DNA from: Clostridium sp.
GTDB taxonomy: Bacteria; Bacillota; Clostridia; TANB77; CAG-508
Assembly: GCA_018371855.1 (NCBI GenBank)
Contig: JAHAKD010000007.1
Span: 52,817 to 116,816 of the forward strand
Direction: 5' to 3'
Length of the DNA stretch: 64,000 nucleotides
The position numbers and the translations under genes were made by a program. Positions 48,627-58,219 of this stretch are shown here, one piece after another. The notes under the pieces are model-generated. The model saw nothing but the letters and a program-made list of their open reading frames with translations. It was not told the DNA's origin and searched no databases. Numbering within the stretch: position 1 is the first letter of the stretch; each line of letters opens with the position of its first letter.

Positions 48627-49748
48627 TTGACAGTAGCAATATTAATAACTATAGTTATATTAGTTTGCATAATAATAGCATTAATGGCATACAATATTTC
48701 TATTCATAAAAAGATAACGAAATTTAGTAATATTAGTGAAAAAATAAATGGCTTAAATGTATTACAAAATTTTATGGATACAATAGGCGAATATTCTAGT
48801 GTTGAAGAAAAAATAGAAAAAATTAACGAAATTATATTAAATAAATATAATATTTTAAAATATTCGACAATAGTAGTATTCAATGGAGCAGAGTACGAAT
48901 TAAAAGCATCAAATGTAGATGAAAAGCACTGGCAAACATTAACAAAATTAGGCGATGAAGAGATTTTTAAAGATAGCATTGCAACAGCGACACCTAAATA
49001 TATAACTGTAGAAAAAGAATCAGAAAAATTGCCATATCAAAAAATGGAATTTGGACGAGCTAAATCAGCAATGTTCTTTCCTTTATATATAGACAATGTT
49101 TATATTGGATATTGGCTAATCGAAAGTAGCGAAATTCATGCTTTTGATAATATAGATACAGCAATAATAGAAGTAATAAGAGATAATATTGTTACAATAT
49201 TAAAAACTGTTCAATATCAAAATACAGTAGAAAATACTGTAAGAACAGATTTATTTACAGGACTAAATTCTGCTGAATACTTATATGGGTTAGGAAAGAA
49301 AGAAGTTGATAAATATACAATCTCAACAGTTTGTATGTTTAGAATAACTAATATAGAGGAAATAAACGAAAAAATAAGTAGACATTTAGGAAATAAAGTA
49401 ATTACAGAAGTAAGCAGATTTTTCGAGAACAATATATCTAAAGACTACCTATTTGTAAGATATATGGGACCAAAATTTGTAATAGTATTTTCTGGAGTTC
49501 AATCTGAAGATGTTGCTAACTTCTTGGAAGATATTAAATCACAAATAGAAGAAATGCAAATACACCCAGATTTAGATGACAAGGCAATAGCAAATGTAAA
49601 AAATAAAGAAGAAATATATGTTAGTCCAAGATTAAATTTTGTGTTAACATCATATTATAAAGGAACATCAATGGATGGATTAACTAAAAAGTTAGAAGAA
49701 TATATTGATAATGCTGATAAATCTGAAAGTGATATAAATTATATTTAA
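48627..49748 (+). CDS. Membrane GAF plus degenerate GGDEF protein
   Basis: The 373-residue protein starts at TTG 48627 with GAGGTGA upstream. One membrane segment (3-25) is followed by a GAF-like sensor domain (about 45-190) and a GGDEF-like domain (about 205-365, TDLFTGLNSAEYL). The signature GGDEF reads MGPKF at 280-284, so cyclase activity is lost; it may bind c-di-GMP, GTP or a partner instead. It is the third gene of the module after the CpaE-like protein and is followed 15 bases later by ireB. Confidence 0.75.
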   Translation: MTVAILITIVILVCIIIALMAYNISIHKKITKFSNISEKINGLNVLQNFMDTIGEYSSVEEKIEKINEIILNKYNILKYSTIVVFNGAEYELKASNVDEKHWQTLTKLGDEEIFKDSIATATPKYITVEKESEKLPYQKMEFGRAKSAMFFPLYIDNVYIGYWLIESSEIHAFDNIDTAIIEVIRDNIVTILKTVQYQNTVENTVRTDLFTGLNSAEYLYGLGKKEVDKYTISTVCMFRITNIEEINEKISRHLGNKVITEVSRFFENNISKDYLFVRYMGPKFVIVFSGVQSEDVANFLEDIKSQIEEMQIHPDLDDKAIANVKNKEEIYVSPRLNFVLTSYYKGTSMDGLTKKLEEYIDNADKSESDINYI

Positions 49749-49763
49749 AAGGAGGAATGTAAC

Positions 49764-50024
49764 ATGTCAAATTTTGATAAAACAATGAGTTTTAAGGTAG
49801 AAAGAGACCAAAATATTAAGGTAAAGGAAATTTTGAAAGAGGTTTACGATGCCTTGGTAGAAAAAGGTTATAATCCAATAAATCAAATAGTTGGATATAT
49901 TCTTTCTGGAGACCCAACTTATATAACAAGTTATAATGATGCAAGAAACAAAATAAGACTTATAGAACGTGACGAGTTATTAGAAAAAATGGTGAAAAAT
50001 TATATAGGATTAGATGATAAATAA
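49764..50024 (+). CDS. ireB: IreB family regulatory phosphoprotein (UPF0297)
   Basis: The 86-residue small protein matches IreB/YrzL, a substrate of the PASTA-domain Ser/Thr kinase that controls envelope stress in Enterococcus. It has the conserved Thr7 in FDKTMSF and the [22 protein letters not shown] core. AAGGAGG is upstream. The order ireB-ruvX-DUF1292 is the conserved Firmicutes order. Confidence 0.95.
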   Translation: MSNFDKTMSFKVERDQNIKVKEILKEVYDALVEKGYNPINQIVGYILSGDPTYITSYNDARNKIRLIERDELLEKMVKNYIGLDDK

Positions 50025-50025
50025 T

Positions 50026-50448
50026 ATGAGGATATTAGGAATTGATTATGGAGATGTAAGAACTGGAGTAGCTATAACAGATCCATTAGGTATCACAGCT
50101 CAAGGACTAAAAACTATAAATAGTCAAAATAGTGATAGGATTTTATTACGAGAACTTGAAGAAATAGTAACAGAATATAATGTAGAAAAAATAGTAATAG
50201 GAATGCCATTAAATTTAAAAGGAGAAAAGACTGTACGAGCAGAGAAAACGGAAAAATTTATCCATAAATTAAAATGTAAATTTGGAAAAATGCCTATCGA
50301 AGTCATAGATGAAAGGCTAACAACAGTTCAAGCGCATAAAACAATGAACTTTTTGGACGTGAATAAGAAAAATAAAAAAAATATTGTCGATACTATAGCA
50401 GCTGTATATATTTTAGAAACATATCTTGGAAAAGAACAGAAAAAATAG
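50026..50448 (+). CDS. ruvX: Holliday junction resolvase-like protein RuvX (YqgF)
   Basis: The 140-residue RNase H-fold nuclease has LGIDYGDVRTGVAITDPL, VIGMPLNLKG and DERLTTVQAHK with the acidic catalytic residues. YqgF proteins act in rRNA 5' end maturation and possibly in DNA. ATG 50026 gives the family-typical MRILGIDYG start; ATG 50014, overlapping ireB, would add four residues. Confidence 0.93.
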   Translation: MRILGIDYGDVRTGVAITDPLGITAQGLKTINSQNSDRILLRELEEIVTEYNVEKIVIGMPLNLKGEKTVRAEKTEKFIHKLKCKFGKMPIEVIDERLTTVQAHKTMNFLDVNKKNKKNIVDTIAAVYILETYLGKEQKK

Positions 50449-50524
50449 TTGCAAAAATTACAAAAATAGTATATGATAAGAAAAATTGAAAATAATAATA
50501 TTAAGATATCGAAAGGAGAATAAT

Positions 50525-50839
50525 ATGAGTGAAGATATCAACACACCAAATAATGGTGAAGAATTAGACAACATAATAATTTTAAATGACGAAAATGGAA
50601 ACGAAGTAAAATTTGAATTTTTAGATTTAATGGAATATGAAGGAGAAGAATATATAATATTATTACCAACAGAAGAAGGAGAAGATAATGACGAGGTTGT
50701 TATCTTAAAAGTAGAAGATGTAGAAGATGATCCAGATATGGAAACTTATGTTAGCATAGATGACGAAGATACTTTAAATGCAGTATTCGAAATGTTCAAA
50801 GAAAAATTTAAAGATGAATTCAATTTTATAGATGAATAA
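50525..50839 (+). CDS. DUF1292 protein (YrzB-like)
   Basis: The 104-residue very acidic protein has the DUF1292 core (IILNDENGNEVKFEFLDLMEYEGEEYIILLP). Function unknown; the gene consistently follows ruvX in Firmicutes. GAAAGGAGAATAAT fixes the ATG at 50525. Confidence 0.92.
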   Translation: MSEDINTPNNGEELDNIIILNDENGNEVKFEFLDLMEYEGEEYIILLPTEEGEDNDEVVILKVEDVEDDPDMETYVSIDDEDTLNAVFEMFKEKFKDEFNFIDE

Positions 50840-50849
50840 TAAATACAAT

Positions 50850-51074
50850 AAAAAAGAGGAGTAATTATATTGGAGTATTTAGAGAATAAAGGTTAGTAGC
50901 TGGGAGCCTTTTATATGAAGATATAATGAACGTAGCTTTTTTGGTAGATATAGTGAACTAATAGTAAGTATATCCGGCTTGGCTCCGTTAAAAGCTATAA
51001 TGAGTATTATTAAAATATTAAGGTGGTACCGTAAGAGTAATCTTGCCCTTAAAGGCAGGCTTACTCTTTTTTTG
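50850..51074 (+). promoter_or_regulatory. T-box riboswitch of valS
   Basis: The leader of about 225 nt upstream of valS holds the T-box sequence AGGTGGTACCG at 51021-51031, followed by a terminator hairpin (AAGAGTAA...TTACTCTT, 51033-51074, T-run). A GAAC-GTA at 50928-50934 fits a Val (GUA) specifier. Uncharged tRNA-Val would favour the antiterminator and valS transcription. Confidence 0.92.
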
Positions 51075-51148
51075 AACTTTAGGTACAGAGCTAAAAGTTC
51101 AAAGAATTTACATAAATAATGTAATAAAATAAATAAGGAGGAATATTT

Positions 51149-53836
51149 ATGAATTATAATCACAAATTAAACGATAAGTATAATCCAAAAGACTTTGAAG
51201 AAAAGATTTATAAGGAGACAGAAGAAAAAGGTTACTTTAAACCAAATATGGATAAAAGCAAAGAAGCTTATTGTATAATGATGCCTCCACCAAATGTAAC
51301 TGGAAAGCTACATATGGGGCATGCTTTGGATGGAACAATACAAGATATTTTAATTCGTTTTAAAAGAATGCAAGGATATAATGCGTTATGGCTTCCAGGT
51401 TCTGATCATGCTTCAATTTCAACAGAAATGAAAGTAGTTCAAAAATTAAAAAAAGAAGGAAAAACAAAACATCAAATTGGTAGAGAAGAATTCTTAAAAG
51501 AGACTTGGGATTGGACACATTTATATGGTGGAACAATACAAGAACAACAAAAGAAATTAGGATGTTCTTGTGATTGGGATAGACGTAGATTTACATTGGA
51601 TGAAGGTCTTTCAGAAGCAGTTAAAGAACAATTTGTTAGATTGTACGAAAAAGGTCTAATCTATAAAGGCAAAAGAATGGTTAACTGGTGTCCAAATTGT
51701 AATACTACAATTTCAGATGTAGAAGTTGAATATCATGAAGAAAACACACATTTATGGCATATTAGGTATAAAGTTAAAGATGAAGATAGATATATAATTG
51801 TAGCAACAACAAGACCAGAAACTATGCTTGGTGATACAGCAGTTGCTGTTCATCCAGATGATGAGAGATATAAAGACTTAGTTGGTAAAACATGTATATT
51901 ACCAATTATGAATAAAGAAATTCCAATTATTGCTGATAGATTTGTAGAGACAGAATTTGGTACAGGTGCTGTTAAAATAACACCAGCACACGATATGAAT
52001 GACTATCAAGCAGGATTAAGACATAATCTAGAGATAATTGAAGTTTTTGATGAAAATTTCAAAATGGGAGATCTAGTTCCAGAATATAAAGGAATGGATT
52101 TGTTAGAAGCAAGAGAGAAGATAGTCGAGAAACTAGAAAAATTAGGAGCTTTAGTAAAGGTTGAAGAGTTAACACATAATGTAGGAAAATGTGAAAGATG
52201 TAAAACAACAATAGAACCAAAAATTTCTGATCAATGGTTTGTTAAAATGTATGAATTAGCAAAACCAGCAATCAAAGCAGTTGAAAATGGAGATATAAAA
52301 TTTGTTCCTAAGAAATACGAGAAAATGTATTTTAATTGGATGAATAATATACAAGATTGGTGTATTTCTAGACAATTATGGTGGGGACACAGAATTCCAG
52401 CTTATTATTGTGATGACTGTGGACATATAACTGTATCAAGAAATGAAGTAACAGAATGCGAAAAATGTAAATCAAAAAATGTTCATCAAGATGAAGACAC
52501 ATTAGATACATGGTTTAGCTCTGCTTTATGGCCATTTTCTACATTAGGTTGGCCAAATACAGAAAGTGAAGATTATAAGATATTCTTCCCAACAAATGTA
52601 TTAGTTACAGCATATGATATTATAACTTTCTGGGTATCAAGAATGATAGTATCTAGTTTAGAGCTTACAAAAGAAAATCCATTTAAAGATGTTTTAATTC
52701 ATGGAATTGTAAGAGATAGCCAAGGTAGAAAAATGTCTAAAACACTTGGAAATGGTGTTGATCCATTAGAAGTTATAGACGAATACGGAGCAGATGCATT
52801 AAGATTTTCTGTACTTTCTGGAACAACAATGGGAAATGATATTAGATATATGCCAGAAAAATTAGATCAAGCATCAAATTTTGCAAACAAGATTTGGAAT
52901 GCTGCTAAATTTATAACTAATTCATTAGAGCCAGATAAAAAAATAATTGAATTCTATAATAAAGTATATAATGCAGAAAAAAAGGAATTCAATGGCGAAA
53001 TGTTAAGAATAGAAGATAAATGGATTTTAAATAAATTAAATACATTAATAAAAGATATTACAAAATTAATAGAAGCTTATGATTTAGGTATTGCTCTAGA
53101 TAAAATATATAATTTTATTTGGAATGAATTCTGTGATTGGTATATAGAGATTTGTAAAACAAGAATATATAGTGAAAATTCAGAAGAAAGAGTACAAGTT
53201 GATTTTGTATTAGATTATGTATTAAGAAATGCATTAAAATTATTACATCCATTTATGCCATTTGTTACATCAGAAATTTATTCAAAATTAGTTCATTATG
53301 ATGATGTAGATATTATGATGTCAAATTGGCCAGAATATAGAGAAATGTCACAATTCGAAAAAGAAGAGGAGATAATAGAAAAATTAAAAGATATAATTGT
53401 AGATATACGTAATACAAGAGCTAATATGAATGTTCATCCAAGTAAAAAGACAAAATTAATATTTGTAACTGAAGAATATAAAAATGCAATAGAGGAATCT
53501 GAAGAATTCTTAAAGAAATTAGGATTTGCAACAGATATTAAAATTCAAGAAGATAAAAATGGAATTCCAGAAAATGCTATAGCAATTTTAAAGGATGGAG
53601 TTGAACTATATATTCCTTTTGAAGAATTAGTAGATATTTCAGAAGAAATAAAAAGATTAGAAACAGAGATAACAAAATTAGAATCAGAAGTTACAAGATG
53701 TAACAAAATGCTTTCTAACCCAGGCTTTGTTAATAAAGCACCAGAAGCAAAAGTAAATGAAGAAAAAGAAAAACTAGCAAAATATGAAGAAATGTTAAAT
53801 GCTTCAAAAGAAAGATTAGCAAATTTAAAAAAATAA
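51149..53836 (+). CDS. valS: Valine-tRNA ligase
   Basis: The 895-residue class I synthetase has HIGH as KLHMGHALDG, the CP1 editing domain (TTRPETMLGDTAVAVHP), Cys pairs in CPNC and CERC, KMSKT as GRKMSKTLGN and a C-terminal coiled coil (about 825-890) that grips tRNA. AAGGAGGAAT is upstream. Expression is under the T-box leader. A bidirectional terminator closes the gene. Confidence 0.98.
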   Translation: MNYNHKLNDKYNPKDFEEKIYKETEEKGYFKPNMDKSKEAYCIMMPPPNVTGKLHMGHALDGTIQDILIRFKRMQGYNALWLPGSDHASISTEMKVVQKLKKEGKTKHQIGREEFLKETWDWTHLYGGTIQEQQKKLGCSCDWDRRRFTLDEGLSEAVKEQFVRLYEKGLIYKGKRMVNWCPNCNTTISDVEVEYHEENTHLWHIRYKVKDEDRYIIVATTRPETMLGDTAVAVHPDDERYKDLVGKTCILPIMNKEIPIIADRFVETEFGTGAVKITPAHDMNDYQAGLRHNLEIIEVFDENFKMGDLVPEYKGMDLLEAREKIVEKLEKLGALVKVEELTHNVGKCERCKTTIEPKISDQWFVKMYELAKPAIKAVENGDIKFVPKKYEKMYFNWMNNIQDWCISRQLWWGHRIPAYYCDDCGHITVSRNEVTECEKCKSKNVHQDEDTLDTWFSSALWPFSTLGWPNTESEDYKIFFPTNVLVTAYDIITFWVSRMIVSSLELTKENPFKDVLIHGIVRDSQGRKMSKTLGNGVDPLEVIDEYGADALRFSVLSGTTMGNDIRYMPEKLDQASNFANKIWNAAKFITNSLEPDKKIIEFYNKVYNAEKKEFNGEMLRIEDKWILNKLNTLIKDITKLIEAYDLGIALDKIYNFIWNEFCDWYIEICKTRIYSENSEERVQVDFVLDYVLRNALKLLHPFMPFVTSEIYSKLVHYDDVDIMMSNWPEYREMSQFEKEEEIIEKLKDIIVDIRNTRANMNVHPSKKTKLIFVTEEYKNAIEESEEFLKKLGFATDIKIQEDKNGIPENAIAILKDGVELYIPFEELVDISEEIKRLETEITKLESEVTRCNKMLSNPGFVNKAPEAKVNEEKEKLAKYEEMLNASKERLANLKK

Positions 53837-53837
53837 A

Positions 53838-53868
53838 AAATAACCTAGCTTATAGCTAGGTTATTTTG
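53838..53868. terminator. Bidirectional terminator after valS
   Basis: AAATAACCTAGCT-TAT-AGCTAGGTTATTT, a 13-bp perfect stem between convergent genes. Confidence 0.9.
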
Positions 53869-53871
53869 TTG

Positions 53872-55446
53872 CTATATATTATTTTTAATAGTAGCTAAAG
53901 CACATTTTATACCATCAACAGCGGCAGACATGATACCACCAGCATATCCAGCACCTTCGCCACAAGGATATATTCCGTCTACATTAGACATAAGGCTTTC
54001 ATTACGAAGAATTCTAACTGGTGAAGAACTTCTAGTTTCTACACCTGTTAAAAGAGTATCAGGATTTGCAAATCCATGAATTTGTTTATCAAAATGCAAA
54101 AAGGCATTTTTCATAGTTATATTAACAAAATTAGGCAATATGTTATTTAAATTATAAAATGTTGTACCAGGTAAGTAAGTAGGTTTTACTTTTCCAAATT
54201 CACAAGATAATGTGCTGTTTAAATAATCTCCCAATTTTTGAATAGGAGCATAATAGTTTTTTCCACCTGCAATAAATGCTTTTTCCTCTAAGTCTTTTTG
54301 AAAATCAATTCCGACTAAAGGACTGGTAGAAGAAAAATCAGCAGGAGTTACATTAACTAAAATCGCACTATTAGCATTTGTTCCGTCACGTTTAAAAACA
54401 CTCATTCCATTTGTTACAATAGTATTTTCTTCACTTGATGATGCCATGACAGTACCACCAGGACACATACAAAAAGAATAACAACTCCTACCAGTATCTT
54501 TGTCATGATATACCAATTTATATTCTGCTGGTGGAAGTTTTAAATTTGTCTTATCTCCATATTGTGCAAAATTAATATCTTTTTGTAAATGTTCAACTCT
54601 AACACCAACGGAAAAGTTTTTACTTTCTATATTTAGTCCTTTATCATAAATTTTATAAAAAGTATCTCTGCTACTATGCCCAATAGCAAGGATAACAGTC
54701 GAAGTAGCAAGAGTATAAGCTTTCCCTTCAGTTACATATGTAACTGATTTGATTTTATTATCTTTTATATTAAAATCAACAACTTTACTATTAAATAAAA
54801 ATTCTCCACCATTTTCTATAATATAATTTCTCATATTACTAATAATTTTTACTAAATTATCTGTTCCAATATGAGGTTTTGCCAAATATAAAATTTGTTC
54901 AGGTGCACCAAACTTATAAAAATCTTTTAAAACAATACTACATAAAGGATTGTTAATTCCGGAAGTAAGTTTGCCATCAGAGAATGTTCCAGCACCACCT
55001 TCACCAAACTGAATATTAGAATTAGTATCTAATTTTCCAGTTTGTAAAAATGTATCAACATCTTTTTTTCTATCTTCAACTTTTTTGCCCTGTTCTATAA
55101 TAATTGGTTTAATACCATTTTTTATAAAAGTTAGTGCAGCAAATAGACCAGCAGGTCCTGCGCCAACAATAATAGGTCTTTCTAAACTATTATTGCTTAT
55201 ATTTATATTAGACAATTCAAATTTTTTATAATCATCAAATTTAGAATATTTTTTCTCAGATTTAAAAGAGATTGCAATATTATATAAATAATGAATATTA
55301 TCCTTGTTACGAGCATCAATAGATTTTTTTATAATATGCCAATCTAAAATATCTTCATATAAAATATGATATTTTTTACAGATATGTTTTATCAAAGAGT
55401 TATTATCTAAATCTTCATAAATTTTAATATTATTAATTCTTTTCAT
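53872..55446 (-). CDS. FAD-dependent dehydrogenase (COG2509 type)
   Basis: The 524-residue flavoprotein has an N-terminal domain of about 90 residues, then the dinucleotide fold IIVGAGPAGLFAALTF, the FGEGGAGTFSDGKL motif, CMCPGGTVMASSSE, and the closing FAD block (YPCGEGAGYAGGIMSAAVDG). This is the uncharacterised NAD(P)/FAD-dependent oxidoreductase family common in Firmicutes. Substrate unknown. It is a single gene, divergent from the spoIIA operon. Confidence 0.9.
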   Translation of the reverse strand: MKRINNIKIYEDLDNNSLIKHICKKYHILYEDILDWHIIKKSIDARNKDNIHYLYNIAISFKSEKKYSKFDDYKKFELSNINISNNSLERPIIVGAGPAGLFAALTFIKNGIKPIIIEQGKKVEDRKKDVDTFLQTGKLDTNSNIQFGEGGAGTFSDGKLTSGINNPLCSIVLKDFYKFGAPEQILYLAKPHIGTDNLVKIISNMRNYIIENGGEFLFNSKVVDFNIKDNKIKSVTYVTEGKAYTLATSTVILAIGHSSRDTFYKIYDKGLNIESKNFSVGVRVEHLQKDINFAQYGDKTNLKLPPAEYKLVYHDKDTGRSCYSFCMCPGGTVMASSSEENTIVTNGMSVFKRDGTNANSAILVNVTPADFSSTSPLVGIDFQKDLEEKAFIAGGKNYYAPIQKLGDYLNSTLSCEFGKVKPTYLPGTTFYNLNNILPNFVNITMKNAFLHFDKQIHGFANPDTLLTGVETRSSSPVRILRNESLMSNVDGIYPCGEGAGYAGGIMSAAVDGIKCALATIKNNI

Positions 55447-55521
55447 ATAAATCCTTTCTAAATAAAAGTTATCTACAAAATTATAACATAAAAATCTATT
55501 TTATGAAATATGCAAAAAAAA

Positions 55522-55546
55522 GTCGATGAGTTTTTGGCATATCGAC
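55522..55546 (+). promoter_or_regulatory. Inverted repeat upstream of spoIIAA
   Basis: GTCGAT ... ATCGAC with a 13-base loop, about 75 bases before the spoIIAA start; a second weak palindrome ATTGG...CCAAT lies at 55567-55585. A clear SigH promoter was not identified. Confidence 0.35.
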
Positions 55547-55617
55547 AAAACTTCCCATTAATCGCTATTGGAAAAAATTACCAATGGTATTATAATAATT
55601 CGAAAGGAGGGATATTG

Positions 55618-55954
55618 GTGCAGATAAAATATTTAGAGAAAGACAAGCTGTTGTTCTTTTCGCTGGAAGAAGAAATAGACCATCATACTACAAAAGAGTT
55701 AAGGAGGAAAATGGATTATGAAATTGAAAGACATATGCCTAAAAAAGTTATATTTAATTTTGATAGTGTTAGCTTCATGGATAGTGCAGGAATAGGTTTA
55801 TTATTAGGAAGGTATAAGATAGTAAATATGTTACGGTGGAGAAGTAGCATTAATTAATGTTAAGAAAAGTGTAAAAAAGGTATTAGATATGTGTGGAATA
55901 TTAAAACTAATACACATATATGATGATTTAGATATGAAATTTAAAGTATGTTAG
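55618..55954 (+). pseudogene. spoIIAA: spoIIAA, anti-sigma F factor antagonist, frameshifted
   Basis: GTG 55618 (AAAGGAGGG upstream) starts a STAS-domain protein with the phosphorylatable Ser in FMDSAGIGLLLGRYK. After the ATG codon at 55828 the frame breaks: one extra T at 55831-55832 gives a stop within eight codons. Dropping one T restores the family-typical C-terminal half (YGGEVALINVKKSV, then KKVLDMCGILKLI) up to TAG 55952-55954, ten bases before spoIIAB. SpoIIAA releases sigma F by binding SpoIIAB and is needed for sporulation. The break may be a real mutation, a programmed shift or a sequence error. Confidence 0.88.
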
Positions 55955-55963
55955 GAGGAAAAA

Positions 55964-56440
55964 ATGAATAAAAGATACAAAAATAAAATGCAATTGGAAA
56001 TATTAAGTAAATCAAATAATGAAGCATTTGCGCGCATTACAGTAGCAGCTTTTGCAGCACAATTAGACCCAACAATAGAAGAATTATCAGATATAAAAAC
56101 AGCAGTTTCAGAAGCAGTAACAAATTCTATTATCCACGGATATGAAAACAAAGAAGGAATAATTAGGATAAATGCATATATCTATGACAATGTATTAAGA
56201 ATAGAAATTGCAGATCAAGGTAAAGGAATAGAAGATATAGAAATTGCAAAACAACCATTATATACAACAAAACCAGAGCTAGAAAGGTCAGGAATGGGCT
56301 TTACTATAATGGATAATTTTATGGACAACCTAAAGGTCGAATCGGTTATAGGAATGGGAACAAAGGTGACAATGGAAAAAAGGATAGCCGATAAAAATAC
56401 AAATGAAGAGAAAAATCAAGAGGAGAATTTTTATGTATGA
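55964..56440 (+). CDS. spoIIAB: Anti-sigma F factor SpoIIAB
   Basis: The 158-residue GHKL Ser kinase holds sigma F inactive in the predivisional cell. Seen: N box ([14 protein letters not shown]), G1 ([10 protein letters not shown]) and G2 ([12 protein letters not shown]). The C-terminus has a charged extension of about 12 residues beyond the usual length, which overlaps the sigF start by 8 bases. TAGGAGGA precedes the ATG. Its kinase target is SpoIIAA. Confidence 0.95.
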   Translation: MNKRYKNKMQLEILSKSNNEAFARITVAAFAAQLDPTIEELSDIKTAVSEAVTNSIIHGYENKEGIIRINAYIYDNVLRIEIADQGKGIEDIEIAKQPLYTTKPELERSGMGFTIMDNFMDNLKVESVIGMGTKVTMEKRIADKNTNEEKNQEENFYV

Positions 56441-57143
56441 AAATACTATTAGTGAGATTTTAAAAGCTCAAACAGACAAAGAAGAGCTAGGTAAAATTGT
56501 AGAAAATAATAGTGGCTTAGTATGGAGTATTGTAAAAAGATTTAAAGGAAGAGGATATGAAAATGAAGATTTATTCCAAATAGGAAATATAGGTTTAATA
56601 AAAGCAATAAAAAATTTTAATCCAGAATATGAAGTAAAACTATCTACATATGCTGTAACTTATATTATAGGAGAGATAAAAAAATTTATAAGAGATGATG
56701 GAATAATAAAAGTTAGTAGAAGTATTAAAGAATTGTGCGTAAAAATTAAAGATATAGAAAATAAAGCAATAAAGGAAGGAAAAAATGTAACGGTAGAAGA
56801 AATTGCAAAAGAATTAAAAGTAGAAAAAGAAGATATTGTTCTTGCGATTGATTCTATGAAGCAGGTAGATTCAATATATGAAGAAGATTCAGAGAATAAT
56901 AAATTAGCATTAATAGATAAAGTAGCTTCAGAAAAAGATGAAACAGATACGATGATAAATAGAATTTTCATAAAAGAATTGTTAAATAAAATGGATAGCA
57001 GAGATAGGCAGATTATTATGTTAAGATATTTTAATGGAAAAACTCAGTCACAAGTAGCAAAAATGTTAAATATTTCACAAGTGCAAGTTTCTAGAATAGA
57101 AAAAAAGATATTAAATAAGATGAAAATAGAATTAATATCATAG
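56433..57143 (+). CDS. sigF: RNA polymerase sigma-F factor
   Basis: The 236-residue forespore sigma factor has region 2 ([31 protein letters not shown] is the family block, seen around residues 40-70), a long region 3, and region 4 with [20 protein letters not shown] and [11 protein letters not shown]. Start ATG 56433 has GAGGAGAA upstream; an in-frame ATG at 56403 lies inside spoIIAB. Gene order spoIIAA-spoIIAB-sigF is canonical. Confidence 0.95.
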   Translation: MYENTISEILKAQTDKEELGKIVENNSGLVWSIVKRFKGRGYENEDLFQIGNIGLIKAIKNFNPEYEVKLSTYAVTYIIGEIKKFIRDDGIIKVSRSIKELCVKIKDIENKAIKEGKNVTVEEIAKELKVEKEDIVLAIDSMKQVDSIYEEDSENNKLALIDKVASEKDETDTMINRIFIKELLNKMDSRDRQIIMLRYFNGKTQSQVAKMLNISQVQVSRIEKKILNKMKIELIS

Positions 57144-57151
57144 GAGGAAAA

Positions 57152-58156
57152 GTGAAAAAGTTTATATTATATTTTGTAGGAATAATAATTATTATTTTTC
57201 TTATACCCATAGTTTGTACTTCACGAATTAAAGAGACTTCTGCAGATGGTAATGTTATGAATAATATAGTTACTCAAAGTATTATAGAAAATAATTATGA
57301 TTATAAGCAATATCAAACAGTAAAACTTCTACATACTGCTGATAATAGTATAGAAGAGCTAAAATTAGACGAATATTTATATGGTGTTGTGTCTGCAGAA
57401 ATGCCAGCAAGTTTTCAGGAAGAAGCTCTTAAAGCCCAAGCTGTAGTTGCTAGAACTTATACACTTTATAAAATAATAAATAATAGTACAAAACATGGAG
57501 ATGCACAAATATGTGATAATTCCGCTTGTTGCCAGGCTTGGATTTCAAAAGAAGATAGACTGGCAAAATGGGAAGAGAATGAACGAGAAGCTAATTGGAA
57601 TAAAATTGTTAATGCTGTAAATGCTACACAGGGAAAAATAATAACATATAATAATGAACCTATTAATGCGTTCTTCCATTCAAATAGTGGAGGAAAAACG
57701 GAAATACCTATAAATGTTTGGGGTGGCAGTGGTATGCCATATTTGCAGGTAGTGGAAACATCTGGTGAGGAAAATTATAGTCAATATAGTTCAGAAGTAA
57801 CGATTTCAAAAGAAGAGTTAAAGAATAAGATGTTAGAGAAATATCAAGACTTTACCATAGATTTTAATGATTCAACTTGTATAGGAATACTAGAGTATAC
57901 AGAAAGCGGGAGAGTAAAAACTATAAAAATTGGAAATAAAAATTTATCAGGTGTCGAGGTAAGGACTATTTTTGGATTGAAGTCTGCTAATTTTGAAGTA
58001 TCAATAGAAGGAGATAATATTAAATTTACTGTAAAAGGATATGGTCATGGAATTGGAATGAGTCAAACTGGAGCAGATAGTTTGGCAAGTAGTGGCAGTA
58101 CTTATGAAGATATTATCCATCATTTTTATATTGGAGTAGAAATAAAAGATATGTAA
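57152..58156 (+). CDS. spoIID: Stage II sporulation protein D
   Basis: The 334-residue membrane-anchored lytic transglycosylase drives engulfment. N-terminal membrane segment (3-22), then the SpoIID domain with the catalytic Glu in SAEMPASFQEEALKAQAV, the CCQAW segment, FHSNSGGKTE and the C-terminal GYGHGIGMSQTGA motif. GTG start with AGGAGGAAAA, 8 bases after sigF, so it is in the same operon. spoIIM and spoIIP are not adjacent. Confidence 0.95.
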   Translation: MKKFILYFVGIIIIIFLIPIVCTSRIKETSADGNVMNNIVTQSIIENNYDYKQYQTVKLLHTADNSIEELKLDEYLYGVVSAEMPASFQEEALKAQAVVARTYTLYKIINNSTKHGDAQICDNSACCQAWISKEDRLAKWEENEREANWNKIVNAVNATQGKIITYNNEPINAFFHSNSGGKTEIPINVWGGSGMPYLQVVETSGEENYSQYSSEVTISKEELKNKMLEKYQDFTIDFNDSTCIGILEYTESGRVKTIKIGNKNLSGVEVRTIFGLKSANFEVSIEGDNIKFTVKGYGHGIGMSQTGADSLASSGSTYEDIIHHFYIGVEIKDM

Positions 58157-58219
58157 AAATTGTATAAATTCATAAAATAAGGAAATACTTTAATTAAATA
58201 AAATGAGGAGGAAATTTTT

